A stretch of 64,000 nt of DNA from Clostridiaceae bacterium OM02-2AC (GCA_003481775.1 QULU01000027.1:1-64000), one strand, 5' to 3'; positions 25,082 through 34,168 are shown, numbered from the stretch's first letter. The notes: generated by a model from the letters alone, not told the origin. Numbers and translations: made by a program.

Positions 25082-26796
25082 AAAGGAAATACGGCTGTCT
25101 GATGGAAGAATGGTACATCATAAAAAAGGCTATCGACGATGATATCGAAGTAAAGGATATCGCGTGCCCAAGATTCAGTGTCGAGCAGCTCACATTGCTC
25201 ATCGATGCAAGAAGATCCGGCATCGACTTATCCGGATTGACAGATCCGGATATCAAGGCAGAACAGCTCAAACAGATATTGGAAAAGATAGCAAATGAGA
25301 TGGGACTCTATGATGAGCATTATGAAAAGGTCAGAAGGAAATGGTTTCGGAACATCACCTGGATGCTCATCATCGGTTCCGTCATTACGATCATTGCTTC
25401 CATGCTCTATATCACGAAAGATGAGTGGCTGAAATACTTTGAAGAACTATACCTACGCTTTGATCGTGAGACAGTGCAGCTTGAGGCAGGAGAACCATTC
25501 GAGCCTGCCTCCTATATCAGTTCCTATGATCCCGAAGCAGTGATCACCTTTCCAAACCGTGATGAGATCGATACAAAAAAGCCCGGCACCTATTGGGCCG
25601 TCTACCACATCAGCAATGGTAAGAAAGAAAAGGATATGAAACTGCTTGTGGAAGTGAAGGACACAAAAGCACCGGTTATCAGATTGAATAGATCCAGCGT
25701 CACCGTGTCTGACCGTTCCGAGTTAAAAGCGAAGGACTATATAGATTCTGTCATGGATATCGTCGATGGTGATCTTCTCTCAAAAACGACTACTAAGATA
25801 ACAAAGGATAAGATCATTTATGAAGTAGCGGACAAGCATGGGAACAAGGCTCGGAAGACATTGGACATCCATATAGAAAAGCCCAAAAGTGATAAAGCAG
25901 AGAATGTTCCAAAGACGGAGATACCACAAAAGGACACTATGACGCAACAGAAACAGGAAGCCGCACCTGTAGAAAAAGATGTGCCTGTTATCGCACAGAG
26001 CAGATCGTCCCCTTTCGTTGAGGGCAGATCCTTCGATCAGCATAGCTCTCTCGTCATCGATACGAGGAACAACGCTATGTTCTGGAACACCGAGCATATC
26101 AATGTATCCGCATTGGAATATTTGAGAAAGGCAGAAGGCAAGACGTTCCCAGAGGCGATGAATATCCTCATCGAATATCATAACGGACTTGCACCTGACA
26201 AGAAGCAGTATATCGCACCGAAATATGAGCAGATAGAATTCAAGCTTCCGGATTCTCAAAAGAATATCTCAAAGATCTATTTAGATGGAAAAGGCAATTG
26301 TGTCTTTGCATGTGAGAACTATAAAGGAAAGATAGATTCAGCCTTTGCACGTTCGACCTATTCAAACTTCCGTGGAGATATCGGTGGAGGATTCTTCATC
26401 GAAATGGATCCAAAGGCTACGAAACTTGTCCTGACAGAAGCCTATATCGATGGATTGTCTTATATCACGGCTAAGAGACAGGCCGGTGAGAAGATAGACT
26501 TCAATGTGCTCGCATGTGATAGCTGTAACGTTATGAATGAAACCTTCCGTGTAAATTATCTTACCCGCTCTGTCCTGAATCAGAATATCGATACTGTCAT
26601 TCTGGCATCTGATAATGATAAAGCAGGAAAAGCTGCAGCAGAAGACTTCAAACAGTTCGTCCAACCATTCCATAGGATTCAGAATGTCATCGATGATCTG
26701 CCCTCCCTTGGCTCTGACTGGTACAAGGATCTACAGAAGATGTATGAACAACCAGATATGATAAATGAAAAAGCTATGATTTTAAATAGCAAGTAA
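25082..26796 (+). repeat. Right copy of the long direct repeat flanking the cargo
   Basis: This matches 11092-13546, starting at the same AAAGGAAATACGGCTG sequence. Relative to the left copy it lacks four blocks: 42 bp, about 620 bp, 72 bp and 15 bp. The large ones are bounded by short direct repeats (GATCAG and AAGATCTAT). Confidence 0.9.
25102..26796 (+). CDS. In-frame fusion of the Ig-like membrane protein and the toprim protein
   Basis: This is a 564-residue chimera. Residues 1-315 match the membrane protein at 11112 (minus 14 N-terminal residues). From SFDQ it continues as HSSLVIDTRNNAMFW of the toprim protein at 12263, lacking that protein's first ~147 residues. It then has two further in-frame gaps (24 and 5 residues). 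The membrane helix, both Ig-like domains and the toprim residues TEAYIDG and SDNDKAG persist. It uses MEEWYIIKK as its start with no clear ribosome binding site. All four deletions keep frame, so it may be translated; function doubtful. Confidence 0.7.
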   Translation: MEEWYIIKKAIDDDIEVKDIACPRFSVEQLTLLIDARRSGIDLSGLTDPDIKAEQLKQILEKIANEMGLYDEHYEKVRRKWFRNITWMLIIGSVITIIASMLYITKDEWLKYFEELYLRFDRETVQLEAGEPFEPASYISSYDPEAVITFPNRDEIDTKKPGTYWAVYHISNGKKEKDMKLLVEVKDTKAPVIRLNRSSVTVSDRSELKAKDYIDSVMDIVDGDLLSKTTTKITKDKIIYEVADKHGNKARKTLDIHIEKPKSDKAENVPKTEIPQKDTMTQQKQEAAPVEKDVPVIAQSRSSPFVEGRSFDQHSSLVIDTRNNAMFWNTEHINVSALEYLRKAEGKTFPEAMNILIEYHNGLAPDKKQYIAPKYEQIEFKLPDSQKNISKIYLDGKGNCVFACENYKGKIDSAFARSTYSNFRGDIGGGFFIEMDPKATKLVLTEAYIDGLSYITAKRQAGEKIDFNVLACDSCNVMNETFRVNYLTRSVLNQNIDTVILASDNDKAGKAAAEDFKQFVQPFHRIQNVIDDLPSLGSDWYKDLQKMYEQPDMINEKAMILNSK

Positions 26797-27286
26797 AAAC
26801 ATGTAGTGATCTATAAGGAATAGTATAATATGGTTTCTGATTCAACATAAGACTTCCTTTAAATGATAGATTCTGTTATATTAACTATGTAAGTTGAAGA
26901 ACGTAATCGTTGTTCTAAAGTTGATCTCAACAGATCATATGGCACATTCGATAGAATATCTGGCGCGAAAATAGAATATTTGATATGAAGGCACTTCAAA
27001 TGAGCATATAACCCGTATAGTACATGATTCACGAACATATCTGATGGAATACTCAGCGTACTTGGTGCAACGTTCGTTCGAGACAGGCATGGCTCTACAA
27101 CAGCGCAAAATGACCATACTATAGGAGTTGGGTTATATCAAGTAGTTTATACCTTACTCGATATAGATGGTACATATACCGCTAGCTCGGAAGTTTATTT
27201 AAGCCCCGATGCTGAAGTTACAGTAATGATTCATTTTAATCATTAACCTATGTATGGAGTTATTCACTACCCTAGAGATTATTAGA
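26797..27286. other. Degraded intergenic region
   Basis: No intact gene is seen. Short plus-strand frames look like relics: one near 27015-27125 (contains MEYSAYLVQRSFETGMALQQ) and one near 27127-27246 (ends AEVTVMIHFNH). I cannot assign either. No TGGCAA dyads of the type common before 12.3 kb occur here. Confidence 0.4.
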
Positions 27287-27388
27287 ATGTGTATTCGATT
27301 TGTTCCTTTGATGCTGGCTATTATCGCCATATATAAACTCAAGCAGATCGAGTCAAAGATGGATACCATCAGCAATCAATTGCTTTAG
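27287..27388 (+). CDS. Possible small membrane peptide (33 residues)
   Basis: The open frame encodes a hydrophobic N-terminal half (IRFVPLMLAIIAIY) followed by a charged amphipathic helix (KLKQIESKMDTISNQLL). The upstream ribosome binding site is weak. Similar tiny membrane peptides occur in conjugative elements; alternatively this is a fragment. Confidence 0.35.
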   Translation: MCIRFVPLMLAIIAIYKLKQIESKMDTISNQLL

Positions 27389-27618
27389 ATAACCAAAGTA
27401 CAAAAGAAAAAAGATATGGATACTTAAATAGATAGTTCGAAAATATATATAAGATTTTAGATATCCATAGGCTATTCAATGGCTTTACAAAAAGTGGAAT
27501 CGGATAATAAAATCCATACTCTAGCTGTAAAAAGGCATTGATTTTTATCCTATAAATATGTAATATAATAGTGGATTGAAAAATTCAAGATTATTTAGAA
27601 CCGCTGGTTAATTCAATT

Positions 27619-27655
27619 AAAGCATCCTCCTTCATTTATGTGGGTGCTTTTTTTG
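27619..27655 (+). terminator. Terminator upstream of the recombinase
   Basis: AAAGCATC pairs with GGTGCTTT (one G-T pair) and is followed by seven T. It isolates the recombinase transcript from the cargo. Confidence 0.7.
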
Positions 27656-27708
27656 TTCTTATCTTAAACAAAAATGAGGTGCGATATATGGAATATAATT
27701 TTTCCCTT

Positions 27709-27783
27709 CATATGTCAAAGGAAAGAGCTTTGACATATGAGATAAAAATCATCCTTAGAAAGTGTGTGATATTCTCTCACACA
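27709..27783 (+). promoter_or_regulatory. Two hairpins in the recombinase leader
   Basis: CATATGTCAAAG/CTTTGACATATG (27709-27739, 12 bp) is followed by TGTGTGA/TCACACA (27763-27783). The second ends right at the AAAGGAGG site (27783-27790) of the recombinase. Such a layout could hide or expose the ribosome binding site, or the first hairpin could be a DNA dyad for a repressor or the recombinase itself. Confidence 0.5.
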
Positions 27784-27798
27784 AAGGAGGAAAAATCT

Positions 27799-29148
27799 AT
27801 GAAAGTATTTGGCTATGCCAGAAGAAGTTCTTCAGAAAAAAGCAAATCGAACTACAGCATTGAATCACAGAAACGTGTATGTAGTGATCTTGCCGCAAGA
27901 GACAACAGGACCATTGAAAAATGGTATGTGGATGAAGGGTATTCCGGAACGATCTTAAAGCGTCCACACATGCAGGAGATGCTAAGAGATATTGCTGTAG
28001 CTAATCAAGAAACGGTCATATATGTCTGGTTAGCATCCAGATTATCCAGGGATGCGAATCACTGCAATTCTCTTCGTTATGTTTTCAGCAAATATAATGT
28101 CACAGTAATCTCCGATAATAGAGATTGGGCTAGTTTAGAAGACATCGAATCACATCCGGATAAAACGATCGGTCCACGGATCATCACACTTTCTGATGAA
28201 ACAGAGGTACATCGTGATCGTAAAAGAACACGTATAGGTCTAACGACATCAGCTTATAAAGGTAATTATACGAAAGGTGGGAAGACACCGCCTACCGGTT
28301 ATCTGTTCAAGGTCAATACGGGAGAAAATGCAAAAGGAAGAAAAGTAGAGATCGACGCTGCCTATGTTGAAACAATGCTATATATTCTTACGCAAGTCCA
28401 TGATCATAAAAGGTCGTTAGAGTCGTTGGCAATCGAATTAGATTCAAAACAAGCTTGTGGAGTACACTGGTCCTATACAAAAATCTACAGAGCGGTCACT
28501 GACCCTATCATTTACGGAAGGCTCTTGACTTCGTATGTTGATATCAAAGACCATTCTCCGGCATATTGTTCACAGAAATATTACGAAGAGATACAGAAAA
28601 TATTACATGGGAGAAGGAAAGAATATCATTACAAATACCTATTTAAAAATCTTATCAAATGTGAAGCCTGTGATTGCTGGTGTAGCGAGATCCCTACGAT
28701 TCATTATCCACGGAATAGAAATAAAAAAGGCAGAAGAGTCTACAAATATTATTTTTGTCCTTGTTGCAAACAGAGAATCAACGAACAAGTCCTTTTAAAT
28801 AAGATGATTCATAACATCAACGAGATATTAGATGAGACAACAAATTTTGAAGTTGTGGAAGATATTTCCAGAAAAATAGGTAAGTTAGAAAAGCGACTAG
28901 TATTTCTTAATATTGAATATGAAGAAGGCTTCCTTAGCGATGATTCTTATATTGAAGAACGGAAGATTCTGCTATCTAGGAAAAAGAATCTGGATAAAAA
29001 TATGAAAAGATTAAGGAATAAAGCAATAAAAAAATTCAATGAGTATACATACAGTGAACAGAAACAGATTATCAAAAGATCATTTCTTTGTATTGGTGTA
29101 GATTTAAAAACAAAGTGCATCATCAAAATAGACAAATTAGACAAGTAG
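27799..29148 (+). CDS. Large serine recombinase (element integrase)
   Basis: About 449 residues. The start at 27799 has AAAGGAGG nine bases upstream; a longer in-frame reading from 27640 crosses the leader hairpins. The N-terminal catalytic domain begins VFGYARRSSSEKS (likely catalytic Ser10) and carries VWLASRLSRD (Arg-rich motif). A recombinase domain follows with GKTPPTGYLF. A zinc ribbon comes next (CEACDCWC...CPCC, about 290-325), and then a coiled coil around 360-410. This is the standard layout of integrases of Firmicute conjugative elements and phages. Its position at the end of the element suits att-proximal placement. Confidence 0.92.
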   Translation: MKVFGYARRSSSEKSKSNYSIESQKRVCSDLAARDNRTIEKWYVDEGYSGTILKRPHMQEMLRDIAVANQETVIYVWLASRLSRDANHCNSLRYVFSKYNVTVISDNRDWASLEDIESHPDKTIGPRIITLSDETEVHRDRKRTRIGLTTSAYKGNYTKGGKTPPTGYLFKVNTGENAKGRKVEIDAAYVETMLYILTQVHDHKRSLESLAIELDSKQACGVHWSYTKIYRAVTDPIIYGRLLTSYVDIKDHSPAYCSQKYYEEIQKILHGRRKEYHYKYLFKNLIKCEACDCWCSEIPTIHYPRNRNKKGRRVYKYYFCPCCKQRINEQVLLNKMIHNINEILDETTNFEVVEDISRKIGKLEKRLVFLNIEYEEGFLSDDSYIEERKILLSRKKNLDKNMKRLRNKAIKKFNEYTYSEQKQIIKRSFLCIGVDLKTKCIIKIDKLDK

Positions 29149-29166
29149 TAGCAAACAAATCTGAAA

Positions 29167-29279
29167 CAAATATTCTTTGCTTCAGATTCACTTTTTTTAA
29201 CAAAGGGGTATACAAATCTATATATAGGGTATTAAATATTCTTAACCATCGGTGTTGAGGCTAAGAAGATAATATTTTG
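29167..29279. repeat. 113-bp direct repeat, left copy (possible attachment-related)
   Basis: This matches 31144-31257 with about seven differences and one 1-bp gap. It begins 19 bp after the recombinase stop. Shared landmarks are CTTTGCTTCAGATTC, GGGGTATACAAATC and CATCGGTGTTGAGGCT. Position next to the integrase suggests attR or a duplicated target. Confidence 0.8.
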
Positions 29280-29361
29280 GGGAATGTGAAGAATTATGTG
29301 TAAGTAATAATCGACAGAATTAGATATGTAGATGACGAATCATGTCAAAACATCATGTATT

Positions 29362-29401
29362 ATCAGTATACCTAATTCATCAAGGGTTATACTGATTTTT
29401 T
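29362..29401 (+). terminator. Rho-independent terminator
   Basis: ATCAGTATA pairs with TATACTGAT with flanking CC/GG, followed by a T run. Confidence 0.75.
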
Positions 29402-29422
29402 ATATGCTTTTATCTTTACTCT

Positions 29423-29974
29423 TTATGCTTCCACTGCTAACATAATGGCAAGCTGATTCTGAATAAGATCCCGGTTTCTACATCTCTGCGTCCATTTGTT
29501 GCTAAGGTTCTGGATTGCCAAATAAAGCATCTTTCTCAAACTATCATCATTTGGAAAAACTGTCTTAGTTTTCGTAACCTTTCTGAATTGTCTATTCAGT
29601 CCTTCGATCGCATTTGTCGTATAAATGATCTTACGTATTTCAACAGGATAATCAAAGTATGTACTTAGAATATCCCAATTTTCTTCCCAACTGCGTACTG
29701 CAGTTGGATATCGCTTGCCCCATTTATCCTTAAAAATTGCTAACTGATTCAATGCCTGTTCCTCGGTGTTTGCTTGATATACAGTCTTAAGGTCCTTCAT
29801 GAATTCTTTAACTTCTACGATTTCTCCAACTCTTGCAGGCTTATCCTGTTTATAATGAGACTGGAGTTCTGCCACTGTTACATTATGCTTTTTACAGAAT
29901 TCATTTAAGGACATCCCTGGATCGCGCTTCATAAACTGTTTTATGAGAACCTCCCAGTTCTGTTCATTTTCCAT
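29423..29974 (-). pseudogene. Chimeric transposase fragment: IS66-like start fused to IS256 C-terminus
   Basis: This is a 183-residue open frame. Residues 1-53 resemble the short helix-turn-helix accessory protein of IS66-type elements (WEVLIKQFMKRDPGMSLNEF...HNVTVAELQSHY). From about residue 55 it is the C-terminal part of an IS256-family transposase: WGKRYPTAVRSWEENWDIL, then YPVEIRKIIYTTNAIEGLNR, with the final DDE Glu in NAIEG. The first two catalytic Asp of IS256 are missing. An in-frame join of two unrelated transposases is unusual; it is probably inactive. Confidence 0.65.
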
Positions 29975-30116
29975 CTTTACACCACCTTTTCACATGCATA
30001 TTATTGCACATATTTTCCCTTCAGGTAGTGTGTGCTTTTTAGACCGCTTACAAACCAATCCTCGATACCATGACCGCATGGGGACATGACTATCAACAAA
30101 AGAATCAGACAAAAAT

Positions 30117-30138
30117 AAAAAGCGCGCAGGCGCTTTTT
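30117..30138 (-). terminator. Terminator of thiT
   Basis: AAAAAGCGC-GCAG-GCGCTTTTT is a perfect stem that overlaps the thiT stop codon by two bases. Confidence 0.8.
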
Positions 30139-30715
30139 AATCTTTTACTCCAACAAACTCCTTTGGTTTCACTTTACGCAGACGGCTTACCAGAACCGGG
30201 GTAATAATCAGCGCCGCAGCCAGCGTGATCAGGTTATAGCCGGCATTGTAATTAATTGAGAACAGAAATGCAGGCAAACTGCCGGCAGCTCCTACGCCCG
30301 GCCAGAAGTAAACACCGGAAATCACCTGTGAAATATATTTCAGCAGCATGCCTCCGACGACTCCGACATATACATTGGAAATCTTGATTTTCCCAAGATG
30401 AATGGCCGGAAACAGCGAAGCAAGGCCAACCGCTACAAATGGTGCAATATAATCGAATATAACCTGAAGCGGTCCAACCATATAATTATTCATGCCAAAC
30501 ATCATGCCCAGCAGCCAGGCCAGAAAGCTGATGCTGGCACCCCATTTACATCCCATATGATAGGATGCCATAAAGAGAGGAATTACCATTAATTCCAAAG
30601 AACCGCCATTTGGCATCTGAATGATCGGCATCACCGTATTCAGATAATTGAGCGCAATGGCTAGTGCCAGATAAAATGCCGCAAAAACAATTTTTCTAGT
30701 TCGTTGATTAACCAT
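30137..30715 (-). CDS. thiT: Thiamine transporter S component ThiT
   Basis: This 192-residue membrane protein has six hydrophobic segments. The start at 30715 follows GGAGG; the reading from 30748 begins in the leader. Family landmarks are MPIIQMPNGGSLELMVIPLF near residue 28-47, an SWLLGMMFG-like turn, and the conserved C-terminal region SINYNAGYN. ThiT binds thiamine and works with the shared ECF module (EcfT and two ATPases, not in the window). A TPP riboswitch directly upstream confirms the substrate class. Confidence 0.93.
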   Translation of the reverse strand: MVNQRTRKIVFAAFYLALAIALNYLNTVMPIIQMPNGGSLELMVIPLFMASYHMGCKWGASISFLAWLLGMMFGMNNYMVGPLQVIFDYIAPFVAVGLASLFPAIHLGKIKISNVYVGVVGGMLLKYISQVISGVYFWPGVGAAGSLPAFLFSINYNAGYNLITLAAALIITPVLVSRLRKVKPKEFVGVKD

Positions 30716-30768
30716 AAAAAAACACCTCCATGAGGCGTAAGCAAGCAACCGTAAAACGATTCGACTCC

Positions 30769-30850
30769 CTACGCTAGTACTAACTAGATCAGGTCATGAG
30801 GGACCGGCTGTTCATCAGCGCATCTCAGCCCATTCATGGGCGCCCCTGTC
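30769..30850 (-). promoter_or_regulatory. TPP riboswitch (THI box)
   Basis: On the minus strand the hallmarks appear in order: GGGGCGCCC, GGGCTGAGATG, then GACCTGATCTAGTTAG and TACTAGCGTAGGGAGTCG. The element ends about 55 bases before the thiT start, leaving room for an expression platform that includes GGAGG. Confidence 0.95.
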
Positions 30851-31143
30851 TTGACAGTCCTTATTATATCGGAATTCCGGATGAATTACTATCCTTTTCT
30901 GAATCTTTCAGCTAAAGATATCACTTATGCTTCTTCCGAACATGAAAAAGCCTGGTTTATCCGGATAAGCATCAACGAGTGTCAAAGTATGCTGAGGTGC
31001 TGGTTTCATTAAAAAGTAGATTTAAGTGATGATTTGAGTAAATATGGTCTGGAAGCCCCCCTCCCGCTTACCCTTAATTATTCCTGTTCATTTGCTTTCT
31101 TCAGGTAATAGAAATCTCTTTGTTTCTTCTATTTCACCTTCTG

Positions 31144-31257
31144 CAAATATTCTTTGCTTCAGATTCGCTTTTTTTGACAAAAGGGGTATACAAATCTATA
31201 TATAGGGTATAAAATAATCTTAACCATCGGTGTTGAGGCTGAGGAGATAATATTTTG
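31144..31257. repeat. 113-bp direct repeat, right copy
   Basis: This is the partner of 29167-29279. The pair encloses the chimeric transposase fragment and thiT. Sequences flanking the two copies are unrelated. Confidence 0.8.
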
Positions 31258-31290
31258 TTTTATCATCCGTTCTCCCTCCATATGTTAAAT

Positions 31291-31316
31291 AAGTCGATAG
31301 TTATCGGCTTTTTTTT
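31291..31316 (+). terminator. Rho-independent terminator
   Basis: AAGTCGAT pairs with ATCGGCTT (loop AGTT, one G-T pair), followed by a run of T. Confidence 0.75.
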
Positions 31317-31656
31317 GTGTTTTTCCGAAATTATGACCAACAAATTGACCAACAGTTTAACGTAAGTTTGCGCGAATTCTTCCCTTTTTCAAACCGCTTA
31401 TGCTATTCAATTCGCTATCTTATGAAATGGCAGTCCTATAGACACATGGAAAACGCATATGATTCATAATGCGTTTCCATTATATAATGTTGTAACTTAT
31501 AGAGACTCACAAAAAGGTATTTCACAAAAAGCCTGTAAATTTGTTAGAAAACCGGAGAGGGATACATGGATAGCACGAAATCCAGCATGTATTCCATACA
31601 TTTTGCAGGTATGGGAAAAAGGTATGTCATCCATACTATGCATGAGGTGATATACA

Positions 31657-32103
31657 ATGGATAACAATGCAATCGTAGAAGAATTAAACCAGCTGCTGAA
31701 GGGCACGCACATGGGAATCGGTATATTTGAAGATTTGGAGGCGAAGCTGCAGAGTGAACGACTCAAAAAGGAATTTCATGGACTACTGGATAAGCTGAAA
31801 ATGCACGCACATTCTCTAAGCGCTTTAATTCAGACATGCGGTGGTGATCCGGTTGAAAGCGCCGGATTGAAAGGCATGGTGACCGACGCTGTCGAAATGC
31901 TGAAAAACCTGATGATTAGTAATGATAAGCAGGTTCTGGAGGAAGCAGTCAAAAATATGAAAATGGCGCAGAAGGCTTTGCATGCATTTGATGAGAAGCA
32001 TCTTGTCTTAAACGATCAGATGAAGAAAACAATGCGGATCATGCAGGAGGATTATGAATCCATGTACCATATGCTGCATAAATATCTGATTGAATTTCAA
32101 TAA
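31657..32103 (+). CDS. Ferritin-like four-helix protein (DUF2383-like)
   Basis: This 148-residue all-helical protein starts after GAGGTGAT. It has four amphipathic helices with conserved-looking Glu/His positions (VEELNQLLKGTHMGIGIFED; HAHSLSALIQTCGGDP; NLMISNDKQVLEEA; MQEDYESMYHMLHKYL). The pattern resembles DUF2383/PA2169-type ferritin-like proteins of unknown role. The gene stands alone upstream of pepT with 61 bp between. Confidence 0.6.
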   Translation: MDNNAIVEELNQLLKGTHMGIGIFEDLEAKLQSERLKKEFHGLLDKLKMHAHSLSALIQTCGGDPVESAGLKGMVTDAVEMLKNLMISNDKQVLEEAVKNMKMAQKALHAFDEKHLVLNDQMKKTMRIMQEDYESMYHMLHKYLIEFQ

Positions 32104-32164
32104 TCCTACTGGAGAGTTTGAACGTTTCCGTGTATAATCGTATCTATAGAAAGAAGGGTTAAGC

Positions 32165-33388
32165 ATGAACGTTCAGGAAAGATTTTTACACTATGTATCC
32201 TTTGATACGAAATCTGATGAGCATTCCCAGACAACACCAAGCTCTTTGAAGCAGCTGAAGCTGGCAGAGGCGCTTGTGGATGAAATGAAGGCTATCGGCA
32301 TCGAGGATGCATATGTAGATGAATTCGGTATCGTATATGGTACGATACCGGCAACAACCAAAAAGGATGTAAAATCCATCGGATTTATCGCGCATATGGA
32401 TACATCACCGGATATGAGCGGCAGGGATGTAAAGCCGAGAATTGTCAAATCCTATGATGGATCCGATATCGTGCTGAATGAAGAGCTGGGTATCAAAATG
32501 GGAGTCCATGATTTTGCGTGCCTGCAGGAGAAAATCGGTGAGGATTTGATCGTGACAGATGGAACGACTCTGTTGGGTGCTGATGATAAGGCTGGAATTG
32601 CTGAAATTATGACGATGGCAGAAGCTGTGCTACAGGAAAAGCGTGAACATGGAAAAATTTGTCTGGCATTTACGCCAGATGAAGAGGTTGGCCGGGGAAC
32701 GGATCATTTCCGTGTTCCGGAATTTGGAGCTGATTTTGCATATACGGTTGACGGTGGAGAGGTAGACTGCGTGGATTATGAAAACTTCAATGCCGCAAGT
32801 GCAGAAATTCAAATCCAGGGACTGAGCATCCATCCGGGTAGTGCAAAGGATAAAATGATCAATGCTCTGCTGGTAGCGATGGAATTTCACTCCATGCTGC
32901 CAGTACAGAAAAATCCTGCTTATACGGAAGGCTATGAAGGCTTTAATCATCTGACAGAGCTCCACGGAGAATGTGAGCATGCCTATATGTCCTACATTAT
33001 TCGCAATCACAGTGAAGAACTGTTTGAACAGCAGAAGGCAGAGTTTCAAAGAATCGCGGATTATCTGAATCAGAAATATCCGGAAAACACCATTCAGCTG
33101 CAGATTCATGACAGCTATGCAAATATGCGTACCATTATTGAAAAGGATATGCAAATCATTGAGCTGGTGAAGACGTCTATGAAGCAGATCGGACTGGAGC
33201 CGAAGTCCACAGCAATTCGTGGAGGTACGGATGGTGCCCGCCTGACCTATGACGGTCTTCCTTGTCCTAACCTTGGAACCGGTGGGTATAACTACCATGG
33301 AAAGTATGAGTTTGCTTCCATTCAGGAGATGCAGAAAAGTGTTGAGCTGCTGCTTAAAATTGTGGAAAATAACGTGCAGGAAGCATAG
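32165..33388 (+). CDS. pepT: Peptidase T (tripeptide aminopeptidase)
   Basis: This 407-residue cytoplasmic M20 zinc peptidase has the normal family length. Metal and catalytic motifs are visible: HMDTSPD (His-Asp) near residue 79, LGADDKAG (bridging Asp) near 139, DEEVGRG (catalytic Glu) near 174, and YTVDGGE near 195. The C-terminal NLGTGGYNYHGKYE carries the last metal-binding His. It removes the N-terminal residue from tripeptides. Confidence 0.95.
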   Translation: MNVQERFLHYVSFDTKSDEHSQTTPSSLKQLKLAEALVDEMKAIGIEDAYVDEFGIVYGTIPATTKKDVKSIGFIAHMDTSPDMSGRDVKPRIVKSYDGSDIVLNEELGIKMGVHDFACLQEKIGEDLIVTDGTTLLGADDKAGIAEIMTMAEAVLQEKREHGKICLAFTPDEEVGRGTDHFRVPEFGADFAYTVDGGEVDCVDYENFNAASAEIQIQGLSIHPGSAKDKMINALLVAMEFHSMLPVQKNPAYTEGYEGFNHLTELHGECEHAYMSYIIRNHSEELFEQQKAEFQRIADYLNQKYPENTIQLQIHDSYANMRTIIEKDMQIIELVKTSMKQIGLEPKSTAIRGGTDGARLTYDGLPCPNLGTGGYNYHGKYEFASIQEMQKSVELLLKIVENNVQEA

Positions 33389-33433
33389 GAAGAATATAGT
33401 TGTACCGATGATTGTTTTAAAATAAGTGCAAGA

Positions 33434-33485
33434 AAACAGAAGATTGAAGTCTACTGCATGTGCAGGAAATCATTCTTCTGTTTTT
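33434..33485 (+). terminator. Terminator after pepT
   Basis: AAACAGAAGA pairs with TCTTCTGTTT across about 30 bases that contain an inner CTGCA/TGCAG hairpin, followed by T. Confidence 0.65.
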
Positions 33486-33503
33486 CCTGTTTGTAAAGTG
33501 AGG

Positions 33504-33752
33504 AAGGCTTCCCCCCCCGCTGCTCGTGTATGCGGACGGATAACCAATACGCCTGTCCTTTTTTCACATTATAACGTTTTATGGTATTGGTGTTTCATCA
33601 TATAGTATATGGACAAGCAATTTCTATAAGGCTTCCCCTACACTGTCCATGTATGCGAACGGATATGCAATGCAGGTGCTTTCTTCGCATAATACGTTTT
33701 TATGACATTGGTATTTTATTATATTTTATATGGACAAGAAGTTTCCTTTTAT
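33504..33752. repeat. Imperfect 124-bp tandem duplication
   Basis: Two units begin with AAGGCTTCCCC at 33504 and 33628. They share GTATGCG-ACGGATA, a GACATTGGTATTT-like segment and TATATGGACAAG. A T/C-rich simple stretch (33765-33900) with repeated TTTTCAACAATCA follows. No gene is seen in 33486-34168. Confidence 0.6.
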
Positions 33753-34168
33753 CAGATAGTCTCTTTTATTCAACAATTTTTTCAACAATCATTTCTTTTC
33801 AACAGTCAATTTCTTTTCATCAATTATCACTTTTCAAAAACCAGTTTATTCTCAACAAGAAGTTCCTTTTTAACAATCATTTTCTTTTTTTTATCCTTTT
33901 TATATAGTAAAGCAGTTCCTTTAAAGGCGGCATTGCTTCAACAATGGGAGCGTTTTTTGCATGCTACATAAGCATCCATTCAGCAATGCGTATTTCCGCA
34001 AGCATGACAAACGCCGTTGCAAACGTACACCTTGTTTTATGCGGCTTTTTGTATAAGACAGTATCCTTTCTTTGTAGGCATAGAAAAAGTGTCCTCAGAA
34101 AAGACACTGTTCAGATCATATGTTTTTGAAAAAAACCAATGCAAAAGAGCAATTGACAAGGCAGCTTG

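Larger units (their letters stand above)
30860..31656. other. Gene-poor junction region
   Basis: No supported gene is seen. The stretch holds the second 113-bp repeat (31144-31257), a terminator (31291-31316) and closely spaced GACCAACA motifs near 31336-31355. It also holds the promoter region for the gene at 31657. It is a plausible former integration site. Confidence 0.5.

Noticed and set aside
31336..31360. GACCAACA repeats as a phage integrase attachment core
   Set aside because: The motif is short and occurs twice in tandem only; no matching copy flanks an element in the window.
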